Notes under the pieces: model-generated | Databases searched by the model: none | Seen by the model: only the letters and a program-made list of their open reading frames with translations | What the model was told of the DNA's origin: nothing | Part shown: positions 1 to 9,699 of the stretch, in pieces | Layout: the number at the start of each line of letters is the position of its first letter | Numbering within the stretch: position 1 is the stretch's first letter | Assembly (NCBI GenBank): GCA_016933055.1 | Contig: JAFGBS010000027.1 | Coordinates: 62,001-126,000 of the forward strand | Length of the DNA: 64,000 nucleotides | Reading direction: 5' to 3' | Source: Promethearchaeota archaeon | GTDB lineage: Archaea; Asgardarchaeota; Lokiarchaeia; Sigyniarchaeales; Promethearchaeaceae | Program-made: the position numbers and the translations under genes

Positions 1-124
1 CTTTCTTGAAATCAACATTGAAAGCCTCACCACACCATTCACATTGTTGCACAACATCTTCTGGATTCAACTTAATAACAGCACCGCAATTAGGACATTC
101 TTTTGTTAATTTTCGTTCGGTCAG
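1..124 (-). CDS. Zinc-ribbon protein, C-terminus outside window
   Basis: The reverse strand is open from about 124 to the window edge and encodes a zinc ribbon: a CPNCG knuckle, a spacer of about 15 residues, then CEWCG. No ATG, GTG or TTG lies at the beginning of this frame. A GGTGAT Shine-Dalgarno-like motif ends five bases before a CTG, so I tentatively start there; an upstream stop closes the frame. It follows the SPFH/zinc-ribbon gene on the same strand by about 50 bases, so the two may be cotranscribed. The function cannot be stated from this fragment. Confidence 0.5.
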   Translation of the reverse strand, partial: MTERKLTKECPNCGAVIKLNPEDVVQQCEWCGEAFNVDFKK

Positions 125-177
125 AATACATCACCAAATAAGATTAAAATAAAAAAATTAGAGAATTATGTTTGTAT

Positions 178-1305
178 TTATACTTTCGTGCCACATTTCT
201 CACAGAAACGTTGTCCGGGTTCTAATGGATCGCCGCATTTATAACATTTGAGGGGACCAACAGGATGACCACACATTTCACAGAATTTTTGACCTGGGTC
301 TAATGGATCGCCACATTTTTTACAGACATCAACTGATGCAGCAGCCCCACATTTTTCACAGAATTTTTGACCTGGATCTAGCGGATCGCCACAATTTTTG
401 CATGTTCCTCCCTCTCCCGTCGGTTTAGGCACAGGTGGTGCTACTGGTTCTTTCCCGCAGTTAGAGCAAAATTTTACTCCAGCTTTGTTCTGGGTTCCAC
501 AATGTACGCATGTCATGTAATCTCCTCCTGCGGTAGCAATCCCTTCAGTCTTTAATCCACCCGTCATCACAAAAGCAGTCCCGGCTCCACCGGTTGACTT
601 TCCAATCTCTTTTGCGACATCTTTTTGGGTTTCGGATGCGAGTACCGTCCCAGCTCCAACCCCTCCAGTTTGCATATAGAAAAGTCTGTCTCGGTATTTC
701 TCTTCTGTATCAATTTTAACAAACTTCACATCGTCTAATTCTAAACCGATTTTCTCAAAGGCGTTTTTTAATTCCTCGGTTACCTCTGCAGACGTTTTTT
801 TAAGTTCTCCATAGACTTGGCGAAGTGTATGACCCGAGAGCAGAGTCATCACATTTTCATTGAAGTAACCCCGAATGTAATTATTCACTGCTTCTGTTGT
901 GAAAATATTATTATTGCCACAAATCTCGGTCACAAACAATCTTGGGTCGATAACCTTGAACCAGTACTGCCCGTGGTACATTAATGGGGCTAATTCCTGT
1001 GTTTGGGTTCTACCACCAAATTTTCCATCAAATTTACTTTTGCTAACAAAAATAACTTCCGCTTGAAAGATATCACCTACAAAGAGTTTAATTACTCTGC
1101 CTAAAAGGGGAAGATCCATTGTTTTAAACATCTTTCTTCCAGGTGGCAACAAATCAAGTGCTTTTCCATCTTTGTAGAAAATTGCCCACTGATTCTCAGC
1201 GACAATCGCAAAACTACCCCAACGAAGCCTATCATCAGGATATCTATAGACAATATCGCCAGGTTTGGCGTTGTCCCATTCTACTACTTGAGCTCCTAAT
1301 ACCAT
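178..1305 (-). CDS. SPFH (band 7) protein with four C-terminal zinc ribbons
   Basis: Residues 1-230 match the cytosolic SPFH/'virion core protein-like' type: no signal peptide or membrane helix, a beta-rich start (KPGDIVYRYPDD) and a helical part ending near residue 215. A Gly/Ala/Thr-rich linker follows. From residue 266 there are four CxxC...CxxC ribbons (about 266-284, 302-319, 328-345, 354-371). The last three are near-identical GDPLDPGQKFCEKCG-type units, which points to recent tandem duplication. SPFH proteins oligomerise as scaffolds, and the ribbons probably recruit partners. No specific substrate can be named. A second zinc-ribbon gene lies just downstream. Confidence 0.8.
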   Translation of the reverse strand: MVLGAQVVEWDNAKPGDIVYRYPDDRLRWGSFAIVAENQWAIFYKDGKALDLLPPGRKMFKTMDLPLLGRVIKLFVGDIFQAEVIFVSKSKFDGKFGGRTQTQELAPLMYHGQYWFKVIDPRLFVTEICGNNNIFTTEAVNNYIRGYFNENVMTLLSGHTLRQVYGELKKTSAEVTEELKNAFEKIGLELDDVKFVKIDTEEKYRDRLFYMQTGGVGAGTVLASETQKDVAKEIGKSTGGAGTAFVMTGGLKTEGIATAGGDYMTCVHCGTQNKAGVKFCSNCGKEPVAPPVPKPTGEGGTCKNCGDPLDPGQKFCEKCGAAASVDVCKKCGDPLDPGQKFCEMCGHPVGPLKCYKCGDPLEPGQRFCEKCGTKV

Positions 1306-1454
1306 AATCTCACCTATTTTAACTTTTGACTAATTTTATTTATTTAAAATAAAAACTTTTAATGGTTTGATGATAGTATAGGCAAAAAGCTCCTAAATTG
1401 TTTAGTCTTCCGTTTCATTTTACATTAGTTAAAACTCAACACTATTCCAAGTTT

Positions 1455-2963
1455 TTATTTTTTAACCTTTTTTTTCACAAGCAAATAGATCGAGAAAGAA
1501 AGCGTGGGAGTTAATATAATTATCAAGATCCAAGAAACCTCATAATAAATTACTTTCATACTCCAGAACGGTTTCGTTAGAGGACCCATCAAGTGAAGGT
1601 TGTTCGTTTTTATTAAATCCACTCCTAAGCACCATAATTGGCTAAATCTTGATACTGAATCTACAGTCCATACCATTACTTCAATTCCGGCCAGATCATA
1701 ACTTTTAAATTGTTCATTGGTTAATCCGTGATGGGTATTAACCAGTTCGCTACCCATGCTAATTAATTGATCTACGGGGAATGCATTAGTGACATAGGTC
1801 ATGTTAAGGGAAAGTGCCTGAGATGAACCAATTAAGATGTTTTTACCCAGACCGGAATTATTCAACTGAGTTAAGAGTATGTTTTCATAGGAAGAATAAT
1901 AAGGATGCCCCGAGGGAGGTCCTTTGGAATCGATATCTAATAATAAATAATTATCCCGAGTAAAATTGATAATTTCTGCGAGTGTTGGGATTTTTTCGCC
2001 CCGGTAAGATTCCGCAGTGGTTTTTGAGATATATCCCTCTGAAATAGTGTTGAATGGATCGCAATCCACAAACCAAGAACCCGCATCTAATTGTTGTAAT
2101 TCTGAATAATTAAAACTGGTGATTGGCTCGTTGAATCTATCAGGAAATACGGTTCCAACATCAGTTGTTCTTCGTAAAGTCGAATCGTGCATCAAAACAA
2201 TTATGCCGTCGTAACTAATCGTCAAATCAACTTCTATTCCAACTGCACCAAAAATTACTGCTTGTTCGGCTGCTGCCATTGTATTTTCTGGTGCTAAATG
2301 TGATGCCCCGCGATGTGCCATAAGTAAGGGTTTAGGAGGAATTTCACCTTGAACTACCGTAGAGGGAACTAAAAAAAATGGGGAAATAAACGGAAAAATA
2401 CAAATTACCGCAATTACAATGGTTCCGAATACAAAACCCGCTTTCTTCCACGATTTAGTACCCTCATTTTTCACTCTTAACAATTGTCTAGCAAATTTTC
2501 TGTATAATAGGGGGGATATAGAACTAATTCCGATAATCAATATTAACCAAATAATGGGACTTAGATATTCTAATTGTGTTCTAACGATAAATATTTCCGA
2601 TCCTGCTTCTGAAATTAATAGATTTAGCGCAAAATCCCAAACCGCTAAAAAGATGAAAGGCAATATCTTATTAATAATAGAGGTTTTTGTATGACCACTT
2701 TTTGCCAGTTTAATGGTATGAAAAATCACAAGGAATAGACTATGAGCAAAATTAAGAAATATCAATGTTAATATGATTGCTAACCAATTAAATCGAACAC
2801 CAATCATTCCAATAAGGAATTCGTTAATATCATACCAAAGCGGGTTCATTAGTAATACAATCGTAGTAACAACTAGCATATTAAGAAAATAAAGGATGAA
2901 AAATCCATACCAGATTTTTCCCCAAACGATGCCTTTGTTTTTCATTTGATTTTTCACCATCAT
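1455..2963 (-). CDS. Membrane glycerophosphodiester phosphodiesterase
   Basis: The N-terminal 200 residues hold about five hydrophobic helices. A GDPD domain follows with the signature HRG (H219, R220), APENT, an ExD metal pair (E246, D248) and a catalytic His in LMHDSTLRRTTD (about H261), and a last helix sits near 475-497. The family hydrolyses glycerophosphodiesters to sn-glycerol-3-phosphate and an alcohol. The topology resembles bacterial membrane-domain GDPDs with an outward-facing catalytic domain. The open frame begins at GTG 2969, but ATG 2963 is two codons in and is preferred. The acyl-CoA ligase gene upstream on the same strand (2985-4640) suggests a lipid-related transcription unit. 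Confidence 0.85.
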   Translation of the reverse strand: MMVKNQMKNKGIVWGKIWYGFFILYFLNMLVVTTIVLLMNPLWYDINEFLIGMIGVRFNWLAIILTLIFLNFAHSLFLVIFHTIKLAKSGHTKTSIINKILPFIFLAVWDFALNLLISEAGSEIFIVRTQLEYLSPIIWLILIIGISSISPLLYRKFARQLLRVKNEGTKSWKKAGFVFGTIVIAVICIFPFISPFFLVPSTVVQGEIPPKPLLMAHRGASHLAPENTMAAAEQAVIFGAVGIEVDLTISYDGIIVLMHDSTLRRTTDVGTVFPDRFNEPITSFNYSELQQLDAGSWFVDCDPFNTISEGYISKTTAESYRGEKIPTLAEIINFTRDNYLLLDIDSKGPPSGHPYYSSYENILLTQLNNSGLGKNILIGSSQALSLNMTYVTNAFPVDQLISMGSELVNTHHGLTNEQFKSYDLAGIEVMVWTVDSVSRFSQLWCLGVDLIKTNNLHLMGPLTKPFWSMKVIYYEVSWILIIILTPTLSFSIYLLVKKKVKK

Positions 2964-2984
2964 TCTCACGGATTTTATTTCTTT

Positions 2985-4640
2985 TTAATCATTGATATCA
3001 GTTTTTCCCTCGCGGAGTAATCGGTGTAGCACCTTTCCAACAGCAGATTTCGGCATTTCTTGAATAAATTGTATACTACGGGGGTATTTATATGCTGCAA
3101 CGCGATCTTTCATCCAATCAATAATCTGTTGCTCTGTGACCTTTCCCTTGTATTCATCTTTAAGTACCACGTAGGCTTTAAGATTTTCTCCAACCTCTGG
3201 GTCAGGAATACCGATCACAGCGCAATCTAATATGGCGGGATGCTCGTACATATAAGCTTCTATCTCAGCAGGATAAACTGAATGACCTTTATATTTAATG
3301 AGATTCTTAATCCGTGATTTTATACTTAGATAACCCTCTTCATCCACAACGCCTACATCTCCCGTATAAAGCCATCCATTTCTCAAACATGCTGCAGTTT
3401 CTTTTGTTTTCTTATAATATCCTTTCATCACTTGTGGTCCTTTTACACAAATTTCTCCTTCCTCGCCAATTCCAAGTAATCTTTCCCCCGTTTCAAGATC
3501 CACTATTTTACATTGAGTATTCGGGAAAGGGAATCCGACAGTGCCTGCTTTAGGTTTCCCAAATCGTGATAACGGGACTGCATGTGTGACGGGACTGGCC
3601 TCTGTTAGTCCGTATCCCTCTCTTAAGACAGCACCTGTTAATTTCTCGAATTTATCTTGTACTTCAGCTGGTAATGCTCCTGCACCACATAAGCAGAATT
3701 TAATAGATGACATGTCATGGTCTTCAATTCCGGGGTAATTATTCAAATTATTATACAGTGCGGACACCCCAGGAAATATCGTTATTTTGTTATGCACAAT
3801 AGTTTCTAATAATTCATCGGTGTCCCGAGGATTTGAAACCATTACTAGGTTTGCTCCAATTAAGATCCCAAAATTCATGCAGACAGTTTGAGCATAAATA
3901 TGATATAATGGGAGTGCTACTAATATTATTTCACCACCTTCAACTGCTTCCGGAAACCAAGCTCGGCATTGGTATGCATTCGCCACAAGGTTATAATGAG
4001 TTAACATAGCGCCCTTTGGTAAACCTGTAGTGCCACCTGTATATTGTAGATTTGCTGTATCAGTGGGATCCATATCTACTTTTGGGGGATTTGGCTCTGT
4101 GGTATGAATTAAATCTTCTAAATAGAGAAATTTGCCATCTGGAGACACCAAATCCTCTTTTTCAGGTTCGTTGGAGAACCACGGGGTTAAAGAACTTTGA
4201 ACAACAGTCTTAACATTTTCTGGTATGGCACCTTCTGCTATCTGGTCGAACGCGTCCCACATAATAAAAATTGTTGCTTCACTATCTCGTAATTGATACT
4301 CAATCTCCAGTTTCTTAAATAAGGGGCTTAATAGTGTAACTTTTCCACCAGCCCTGATAACCGCGTAATAACACACAATACACGGGGGCACATTAGTAAA
4401 ATGTAGTGCAACAGTTTCACCTTTTTTTAAACCTAAATTATGCAATGCTGCTGCTGCTCGATCGACCAATTCATCGAGTTTCCTATAAGTTAGCTGTACT
4501 CCAAAATAGCTGATAGCCACACTATCAGGGAATTTATGTGCTGCATTTCTCAACATCTGGTCAATTGGAATTTCAGGAATATCCATATTACGGGGGACAT
4601 CACCAGGCCATAATTTCATGAAAACTTCTTCAAAAGACAT
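2985..4640 (-). CDS. Acyl-CoA synthetase (AMP-forming)
   Basis: This is an ANL-superfamily enzyme of 551 residues, a usual length. The P-loop-like motif YTGGTTGLPKG is at 200-210 and is followed by LTHYN. The GYGLTEASP adenylate-binding motif, the YTGDVG motif and the C-terminal acyl-transfer Lys (about K536 in GKVLHR) are all present. It should activate a carboxylic acid, probably medium or long chain, to its CoA thioester via an acyl-adenylate. It reads with the GDPD gene (15-20 base gap), and a second ligase lies at 7907-9682. Substrate length cannot be deduced from the sequence. Confidence 0.88.
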   Translation of the reverse strand: MSFEEVFMKLWPGDVPRNMDIPEIPIDQMLRNAAHKFPDSVAISYFGVQLTYRKLDELVDRAAAALHNLGLKKGETVALHFTNVPPCIVCYYAVIRAGGKVTLLSPLFKKLEIEYQLRDSEATIFIMWDAFDQIAEGAIPENVKTVVQSSLTPWFSNEPEKEDLVSPDGKFLYLEDLIHTTEPNPPKVDMDPTDTANLQYTGGTTGLPKGAMLTHYNLVANAYQCRAWFPEAVEGGEIILVALPLYHIYAQTVCMNFGILIGANLVMVSNPRDTDELLETIVHNKITIFPGVSALYNNLNNYPGIEDHDMSSIKFCLCGAGALPAEVQDKFEKLTGAVLREGYGLTEASPVTHAVPLSRFGKPKAGTVGFPFPNTQCKIVDLETGERLLGIGEEGEICVKGPQVMKGYYKKTKETAACLRNGWLYTGDVGVVDEEGYLSIKSRIKNLIKYKGHSVYPAEIEAYMYEHPAILDCAVIGIPDPEVGENLKAYVVLKDEYKGKVTEQQIIDWMKDRVAAYKYPRSIQFIQEMPKSAVGKVLHRLLREGKTDIND

Positions 4641-4787
4641 AATTCTAATTTCAGTGTTCGAGCTTTATAATAATTTTCCCAAGTGGGTGGGATTGATTCC
4701 GCATTTCTCGAAACATAATTGAAAATCCTTTTTATGTGGGAAGAAAAACACTACACATATCTTTTTGAGAGGATTTGTGAACAAAAA

Positions 4788-6293
4788 ATGAGTGAACAAG
4801 AAGTATTTGATTTGATAGTTATTGGTTCGGGTCCAGGTGGATATCACGCTGCATTGCGAGCAGCACAATATGGAGCTAAAGTTGCGATTATAGAGAAAAG
4901 ATCTGGAGAGCTAGGTGGTACATGCAGCAATTGGGGTTGTATTCCAACTAAAGCACTAGTTGCTTCTGCAAATATGCTAGAAGAACTTCATGAGAAAGCG
5001 GAGGATTTTGGTATCACTGTCGGGAACGTAGAATTTAATTTTATGAAAGCGGTAGAGCGTAAAAATAAAGTCGTAACCGAATTACGAGAAGGAATTGAAG
5101 GGTTATTGAATATCCGCAAAATTCCGATCCATTACGGATTCGGAAAATTAGAAGGAGGAAGCATTGCGGAAGAATTTACCGTCAGCGTTGCACCCGAACA
5201 AGGAGAAAAGATCTTTTTGAAAGGGAAACGCGTTATTATAGCTACGGGCTCGACACCAGCACTTATACCGGCATTTAATATCGATCACAATAAGATTTTA
5301 ACCAGTGATGATATCTTAAATCCTGATTTTAAAATCTTACCTAAATCCCTTTTAATCATTGGTGCTGGTGTAATTGGGTGTGAATTTGGGAATATTTTCC
5401 GACGATTCGGGGTCGATGTAACTATGCTTGAATATTTACCAACCATGATTGCGACTGAGGAACGTCTTGTAATTAAGGAACTTCAGAAAAAGTTTGATGA
5501 GATAGGAATCAAACTACATGTGAAACAAAATGTATTAAAAGTGGAAAATACTGAAACTGGTGTAAAAGCAACTACATGTGATGCGTCAATTCCGCGTGAT
5601 CAAGTCGATTCCGCTGAGAAATTTACTTATGAAGCTGAATTATGCTTAGTCTCTATAGGAAGGGCTAAAGAATCAGTAGGAATTGGGTTGGAGGAATTAG
5701 GTGGTAAGATAGAACGAAATTCAATTGTTGTGAATGAAAAAACCCGTGAAACTGATGTTGTGGGAGTGTATGCAATTGGTGATGTCACAGCAGGCCCGAT
5801 GCTAGCTCATAAAGCAAGTTACGATGGGGATGTAGCGGTTGCAAATGCACTTTCCAGCATAGGGGGATTTGATGTTCATCCACGTGAAGCAGATTATAGT
5901 GTTCTGCCTGCAACCATATTTACAAATCCCGAAATTGGGTCAGTCGGAATTCGGGAAAAAGATGCTAAAGATATTGCAAAAGATAAAGGATCGAAAATTT
6001 ATACTGGTCGATTTTATTATGCCAGTTTAGGCAAGGCTAAATGTATGAATACTGAAGAAGGTTTTATGATGATCATAGCAGATGCAGATAGTGATAAAAT
6101 TCTTGGAGCTAGTTGTATTGGCCATGGAGCCCCAGAATTGATAGCTACTGTATCCATTGCGATGGATCATGGTATCACTGCAACTGAATTAGGGCATAGT
6201 ATCTATTCGCATCCCACAATTTCGGAAATGGTTTTGGAGACTGCAGAAGACGTTCATGGAATGGCGATACATAAAGCGGGTCGACGACGTTAA
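4788..6293 (+). CDS. lpd: Dihydrolipoyl dehydrogenase family flavoprotein
   Basis: This pyridine nucleotide-disulfide oxidoreductase has an FAD-binding GSGPGG (13-18), the redox pair in GGTCSNWGC (C46 and C51), an NAD-binding GAGVIGCEFG and the C-terminal HPTISE, whose His-Glu pair acts as the base. Its length of 501 residues is normal. It normally reoxidises dihydrolipoamide of 2-oxoacid dehydrogenase or glycine-cleavage complexes. No such subunits or lipoyl proteins are in this window, so its partner is unknown. The frame is open from 4719, but the homologous start is the ATG at 4788 (MSEQEVFDLIVIG). Upstream is the divergent acyl-CoA ligase. Confidence 0.88.
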   Translation: MSEQEVFDLIVIGSGPGGYHAALRAAQYGAKVAIIEKRSGELGGTCSNWGCIPTKALVASANMLEELHEKAEDFGITVGNVEFNFMKAVERKNKVVTELREGIEGLLNIRKIPIHYGFGKLEGGSIAEEFTVSVAPEQGEKIFLKGKRVIIATGSTPALIPAFNIDHNKILTSDDILNPDFKILPKSLLIIGAGVIGCEFGNIFRRFGVDVTMLEYLPTMIATEERLVIKELQKKFDEIGIKLHVKQNVLKVENTETGVKATTCDASIPRDQVDSAEKFTYEAELCLVSIGRAKESVGIGLEELGGKIERNSIVVNEKTRETDVVGVYAIGDVTAGPMLAHKASYDGDVAVANALSSIGGFDVHPREADYSVLPATIFTNPEIGSVGIREKDAKDIAKDKGSKIYTGRFYYASLGKAKCMNTEEGFMMIIADADSDKILGASCIGHGAPELIATVSIAMDHGITATELGHSIYSHPTISEMVLETAEDVHGMAIHKAGRRR

Positions 6294-6299
6294 ATCATC

Positions 6300-6308
6300 T
6301 TTTTTTTT
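6300..6308 (+). terminator. T-run terminator after lpd
   Basis: Nine consecutive T residues begin seven bases after the lpd stop codon, with more T-rich sequence behind them. Oligo-T tracts without a hairpin are the usual intrinsic termination signal in archaea. Confidence 0.5.
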
Positions 6309-6397
6309 ATTCATCTTTTAAGGTACATGGTGTTTATCACGAAACCTATTCCTTAAGTTTTAATTCAGATATTTGATAATTTAGCTTAGAGAAAAAA

Positions 6398-6829
6398 ATG
6401 GAACGTGATGATTCACCCGAAATTCCTCAAACCAAGGAAGAGATCAGAGATTTTCTAGGAATTAAACCGGGTTTTATATTGCATTTACTTGGAATAGGAT
6501 GGATTATTGGGCCATTATTGGTATTAATCATCTATGATTATACAGGATTATCATTCTATTCTTATTTTTCTATGACTCTAATGGGTATATGTGGTATTTT
6601 TTGTTTAATAATGATGATTTCCACTCTAAAAGTTCTAATTTCCTTCATGAAAGAGATCATAATAATAGCAAAATTACCTGAACAAGAACGTAAAACAAGA
6701 TCTCAACAGATTATCGCTACTAAGAGAACTCAATGGATCTCTGATTCCTTATTTCCGACTATCTTAGGATGGATAATTGCCATTATCGGTTTAATCATAA
6801 TTCTTCTTGAATACTATGCTATAATATGA
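6398..6829 (+). CDS. Small polytopic membrane protein, unknown function
   Basis: The 143 residues hold three strongly hydrophobic segments (about 27-47, 52-85 and 117-140). The amino-terminal 25 residues are acidic, and a basic loop (EQERKTRSQQ) comes before the last helix. I see no motif that identifies a family. It stands between lpd and another membrane protein on the same strand, about 100 bases from each. The length, the initiating ATG and the codon pattern support a real gene. Confidence 0.6.
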   Translation: MERDDSPEIPQTKEEIRDFLGIKPGFILHLLGIGWIIGPLLVLIIYDYTGLSFYSYFSMTLMGICGIFCLIMMISTLKVLISFMKEIIIIAKLPEQERKTRSQQIIATKRTQWISDSLFPTILGWIIAIIGLIIILLEYYAII

Positions 6830-6944
6830 TAAAGTATCGATTTCACATCAATTTACGAATATTCCCCTATTTATTTAGGACAATGGATCCTTAAATTCTC
6901 ATAAGGTATTCTTTGAAATATATAACCTGATGGGATGAATATAG

Positions 6945-7736
6945 ATGAACAAAATAGTCAAATTCTTCTTGTGGGGTATTTTTATATGGTGGATAGTCAC
7001 CTTTATGATATTTATTTTCATAAGTGACATCCCAGAGTTAGCGATGGAGCTTCGCTCAAGTGATAAATATATCCCAGCAATTTTTTATGTCGTAATGAGT
7101 ATATTTGCATTTTTTATGATGACTCGGATGATCAAAAAAGCTCGAGAGCAAAAGAAAGTCATGTCTGAAATCCTTTTCGGATTCTTCTTACTTTCGGCTG
7201 TGAGTGGTTTCATCCAAGGATTTTTCGGAATTTTGCAGTTCACCGTTAGTGTCTTACAAAATTTTTGGACAAGTTCTACTTATTTTTTCGTCACAGGAAG
7301 TACTTTCATGTTAGGGTTTTTCGTCATCGAGTTGTTCTTTAAAGGTCTTAACACAAAGAAAAATAAGGTTGCTCTAATCACAATCGGTATTGTTATCTTA
7401 ATATCCAATCTGGGAATCTCTCTTAACATACTAACAGATTTGGGTGATATATATTTATATGTCCCTATTGTATTATTGTTGATAAGCACTCTGGGATTAT
7501 ATGGGGCACTAATTTACCAATCTTTCAAAATAAGCAGATTTTTAGACCCCTCTCCCGAGAAATCATCTTTAATATACATCGGATTAAGCGGATTTTTCTT
7601 AATCATTGGATTTATACTGGTAATTGTGTATTCTTTCACTGATTTGAACATAATTCGCATTACTAATGCTATAATATTCATGATTGGATATTTCTTACTT
7701 TATTGGGGATTTACATTACCATCAAGAAAAACATAA
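6945..7736 (+). CDS. Seven-to-eight helix membrane protein, unknown function
   Basis: The 263 residues are almost wholly hydrophobic, with seven or eight helices separated by short charged loops (KKAREQKK near 67, NTKKNK near 138, PSPEKSS near 205). The layout recalls the 7TM sensor halves of some histidine kinases, but no kinase or other soluble domain follows. No signature residues are recognised. It reads toward the second acyl-CoA ligase, with a T-rich gap of 170 bases between them. Confidence 0.6.
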   Translation: MNKIVKFFLWGIFIWWIVTFMIFIFISDIPELAMELRSSDKYIPAIFYVVMSIFAFFMMTRMIKKAREQKKVMSEILFGFFLLSAVSGFIQGFFGILQFTVSVLQNFWTSSTYFFVTGSTFMLGFFVIELFFKGLNTKKNKVALITIGIVILISNLGISLNILTDLGDIYLYVPIVLLLISTLGLYGALIYQSFKISRFLDPSPEKSSLIYIGLSGFFLIIGFILVIVYSFTDLNIIRITNAIIFMIGYFLLYWGFTLPSRKT

Positions 7737-7906
7737 TAATAATAAAATCAATAATTGGGTTCCAAATAGTAATATATGACTAAAAATCTACTTTTTCTTT
7801 TTATTTATTTTTCTCATCTTATTGTTTTATAGATTTTTTATTAGGAAACGGGATTCCTTTGAAATTACCATAATTATTTTATAGTGGAATCAAGACACTA
7901 TGGATT

Positions 7907-9682
7907 ATGATCCGAACGAATATAGATGAAAGGAACCCTTGGTTTAATGCAAAATATTGGCCCCCTCACATGCCCAAACAACTCGAATTTGATGAAACCA
8001 AAACGTTATATGATGCATTTGTTGAATCTGCGGAGAAATATAGTGATGAAGATGCATTCTGGTTTTTAGATTCTTGGATGACGTATGGAGAAATGCATCA
8101 AGCGATTGATAATTTCGCAGCTGGGTTGAATGCATTAGGAATGAATAAAGGGGATGTATTTGGAATTTTATTACCTAATTGTTATCAATTCATTATTGCT
8201 TATTATGCATGCTTGAAAATCGGCGTAATAACGACCCCAATGAACCCGACATATAAACCTGGAGAAATTTTACATCAACTTAAAATGACAAAAGTCAAAG
8301 CACTGATCATCTTAGATTCTTTAAATGAAGGATTACTGCAGCCCGTTCGTGAAAAATATCCTTTGAAGTTCGTTATATCTACAGGAATCTTGGATTTCGC
8401 AAAATTTTCTCCAATCAAAAAAATTCTAGCCAAACTACTAAAAAAAGTACCCACTGGAAAGGTTCCAAATTCGATTAAGATCCATCAAGTATTAAACCTT
8501 GGAAAAAAAAGCCCCGTGGAAAAAGCTCAATTAGATCCTTTAAACGACGTTGCAACCTACTTAATGACGGGAGGAACCACTGGAATTCCCAAAGCCGCAG
8601 TTCTCACTCATTCTAATATTTATACTAACGCGAAACAATGTTCGTGGTGGGTTTTATTTCAAAAAGAAGAAGATGGAGAGTTTCTCAAAATCACTCCGAA
8701 AACAGGAATGGTAGGTGTGTTACCATTTTTCCACTCCTTCGGAATGACGGTCGTAATGAATGCTGCTATCATTAGTGGGGGATCAATAATTATGTTCCCT
8801 CGACCTCCTCCCACTGAGGAACTATTGGGAACTCTTCATGATATACCATTAGATTCTTTCATGTATCCTGGTGCTGAGGTCCTTTTCCAGAGAATCGCCG
8901 ATTTACCCCAAGAAATTATAGATAAATATGATCTAAGGGGTAAACTTACAATGTGCCTAAGCGGTGCAGGCCCATTACATGAATATGTCAGACAACCTTT
9001 TGAAGCTAAAACGGGCGGAAAAATTGTAGAGGGATACGGTCTAACGGAGACAAGCCCTGTCCTTAGTGCGGGGAACTTTTATGGGGAATATCGATGCGTG
9101 GAAACCATTGGATTGCCATTTCCAGGGGTGGATTGGAAAATCTTTCCTTCTGAAGACTTCAATACTGGACCTATTGAAGGATTCGGAGAAGAATATACAG
9201 GTGAAATTTGCGCTTCGGGTCCTCAAATCATGAAAGAATACTTGGATAGACCTGAAGAAACTGCTGACACCATTAAAGAATGGAAGGGCAAATACTGGTT
9301 ACGTACCGGGGACATTGGATTTATGGATGAGTTTGGTCGCATGGTTATTCGGGATCGTAAAAAACAGCTGATTAAAATGCGTGGATATTCTATTTATCCG
9401 AAAGAGGTGGAGACACTGGTTGGAAATCATCCTGACGTGCTGGAGGTGGCAGTAGCGGGTCTACCCGATAAAGAAACTGGAGAACTGGTAAAGGCTTGGG
9501 TAAAGGTAAAAGTGGGTAGCAATCTAACACCAGACGCATTACGGGATTGGTGTAAGGAAAATATGACCCATTACAAGGTTCCTAAGTTAATTGAATTTAG
9601 AGATGAAATTCCAAAGAACATAATTGGGAAAGTACAGAGAAGATTACTTCAAGAACAAGATCCTCTTTATCAAAATGAATAA
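7907..9682 (+). CDS. Acyl-CoA synthetase (AMP-forming), second copy
   Basis: This 591-residue ANL enzyme has the MTGGTTGIPKAAVLTHSN nucleotide motif, GYGLTETSP, the RTGDIG hinge-region motif and the terminal catalytic Lys in NIIGKVQRR. It is only moderately similar to the ligase at 2985-4640 and has a longer middle region, including a basic segment near 165-185, so it probably differs in substrate or location. It would make an acyl-CoA from acid, ATP and CoA. Two such ligases together with GDPD and a 4-hydroxybutyryl-CoA dehydratase-type gene nearby suggest organic-acid or lipid acid metabolism. Confidence 0.87.
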   Translation: MIRTNIDERNPWFNAKYWPPHMPKQLEFDETKTLYDAFVESAEKYSDEDAFWFLDSWMTYGEMHQAIDNFAAGLNALGMNKGDVFGILLPNCYQFIIAYYACLKIGVITTPMNPTYKPGEILHQLKMTKVKALIILDSLNEGLLQPVREKYPLKFVISTGILDFAKFSPIKKILAKLLKKVPTGKVPNSIKIHQVLNLGKKSPVEKAQLDPLNDVATYLMTGGTTGIPKAAVLTHSNIYTNAKQCSWWVLFQKEEDGEFLKITPKTGMVGVLPFFHSFGMTVVMNAAIISGGSIIMFPRPPPTEELLGTLHDIPLDSFMYPGAEVLFQRIADLPQEIIDKYDLRGKLTMCLSGAGPLHEYVRQPFEAKTGGKIVEGYGLTETSPVLSAGNFYGEYRCVETIGLPFPGVDWKIFPSEDFNTGPIEGFGEEYTGEICASGPQIMKEYLDRPEETADTIKEWKGKYWLRTGDIGFMDEFGRMVIRDRKKQLIKMRGYSIYPKEVETLVGNHPDVLEVAVAGLPDKETGELVKAWVKVKVGSNLTPDALRDWCKENMTHYKVPKLIEFRDEIPKNIIGKVQRRLLQEQDPLYQNE

Positions 9683-9699
9683 AACAATCCCCTTTTTGC

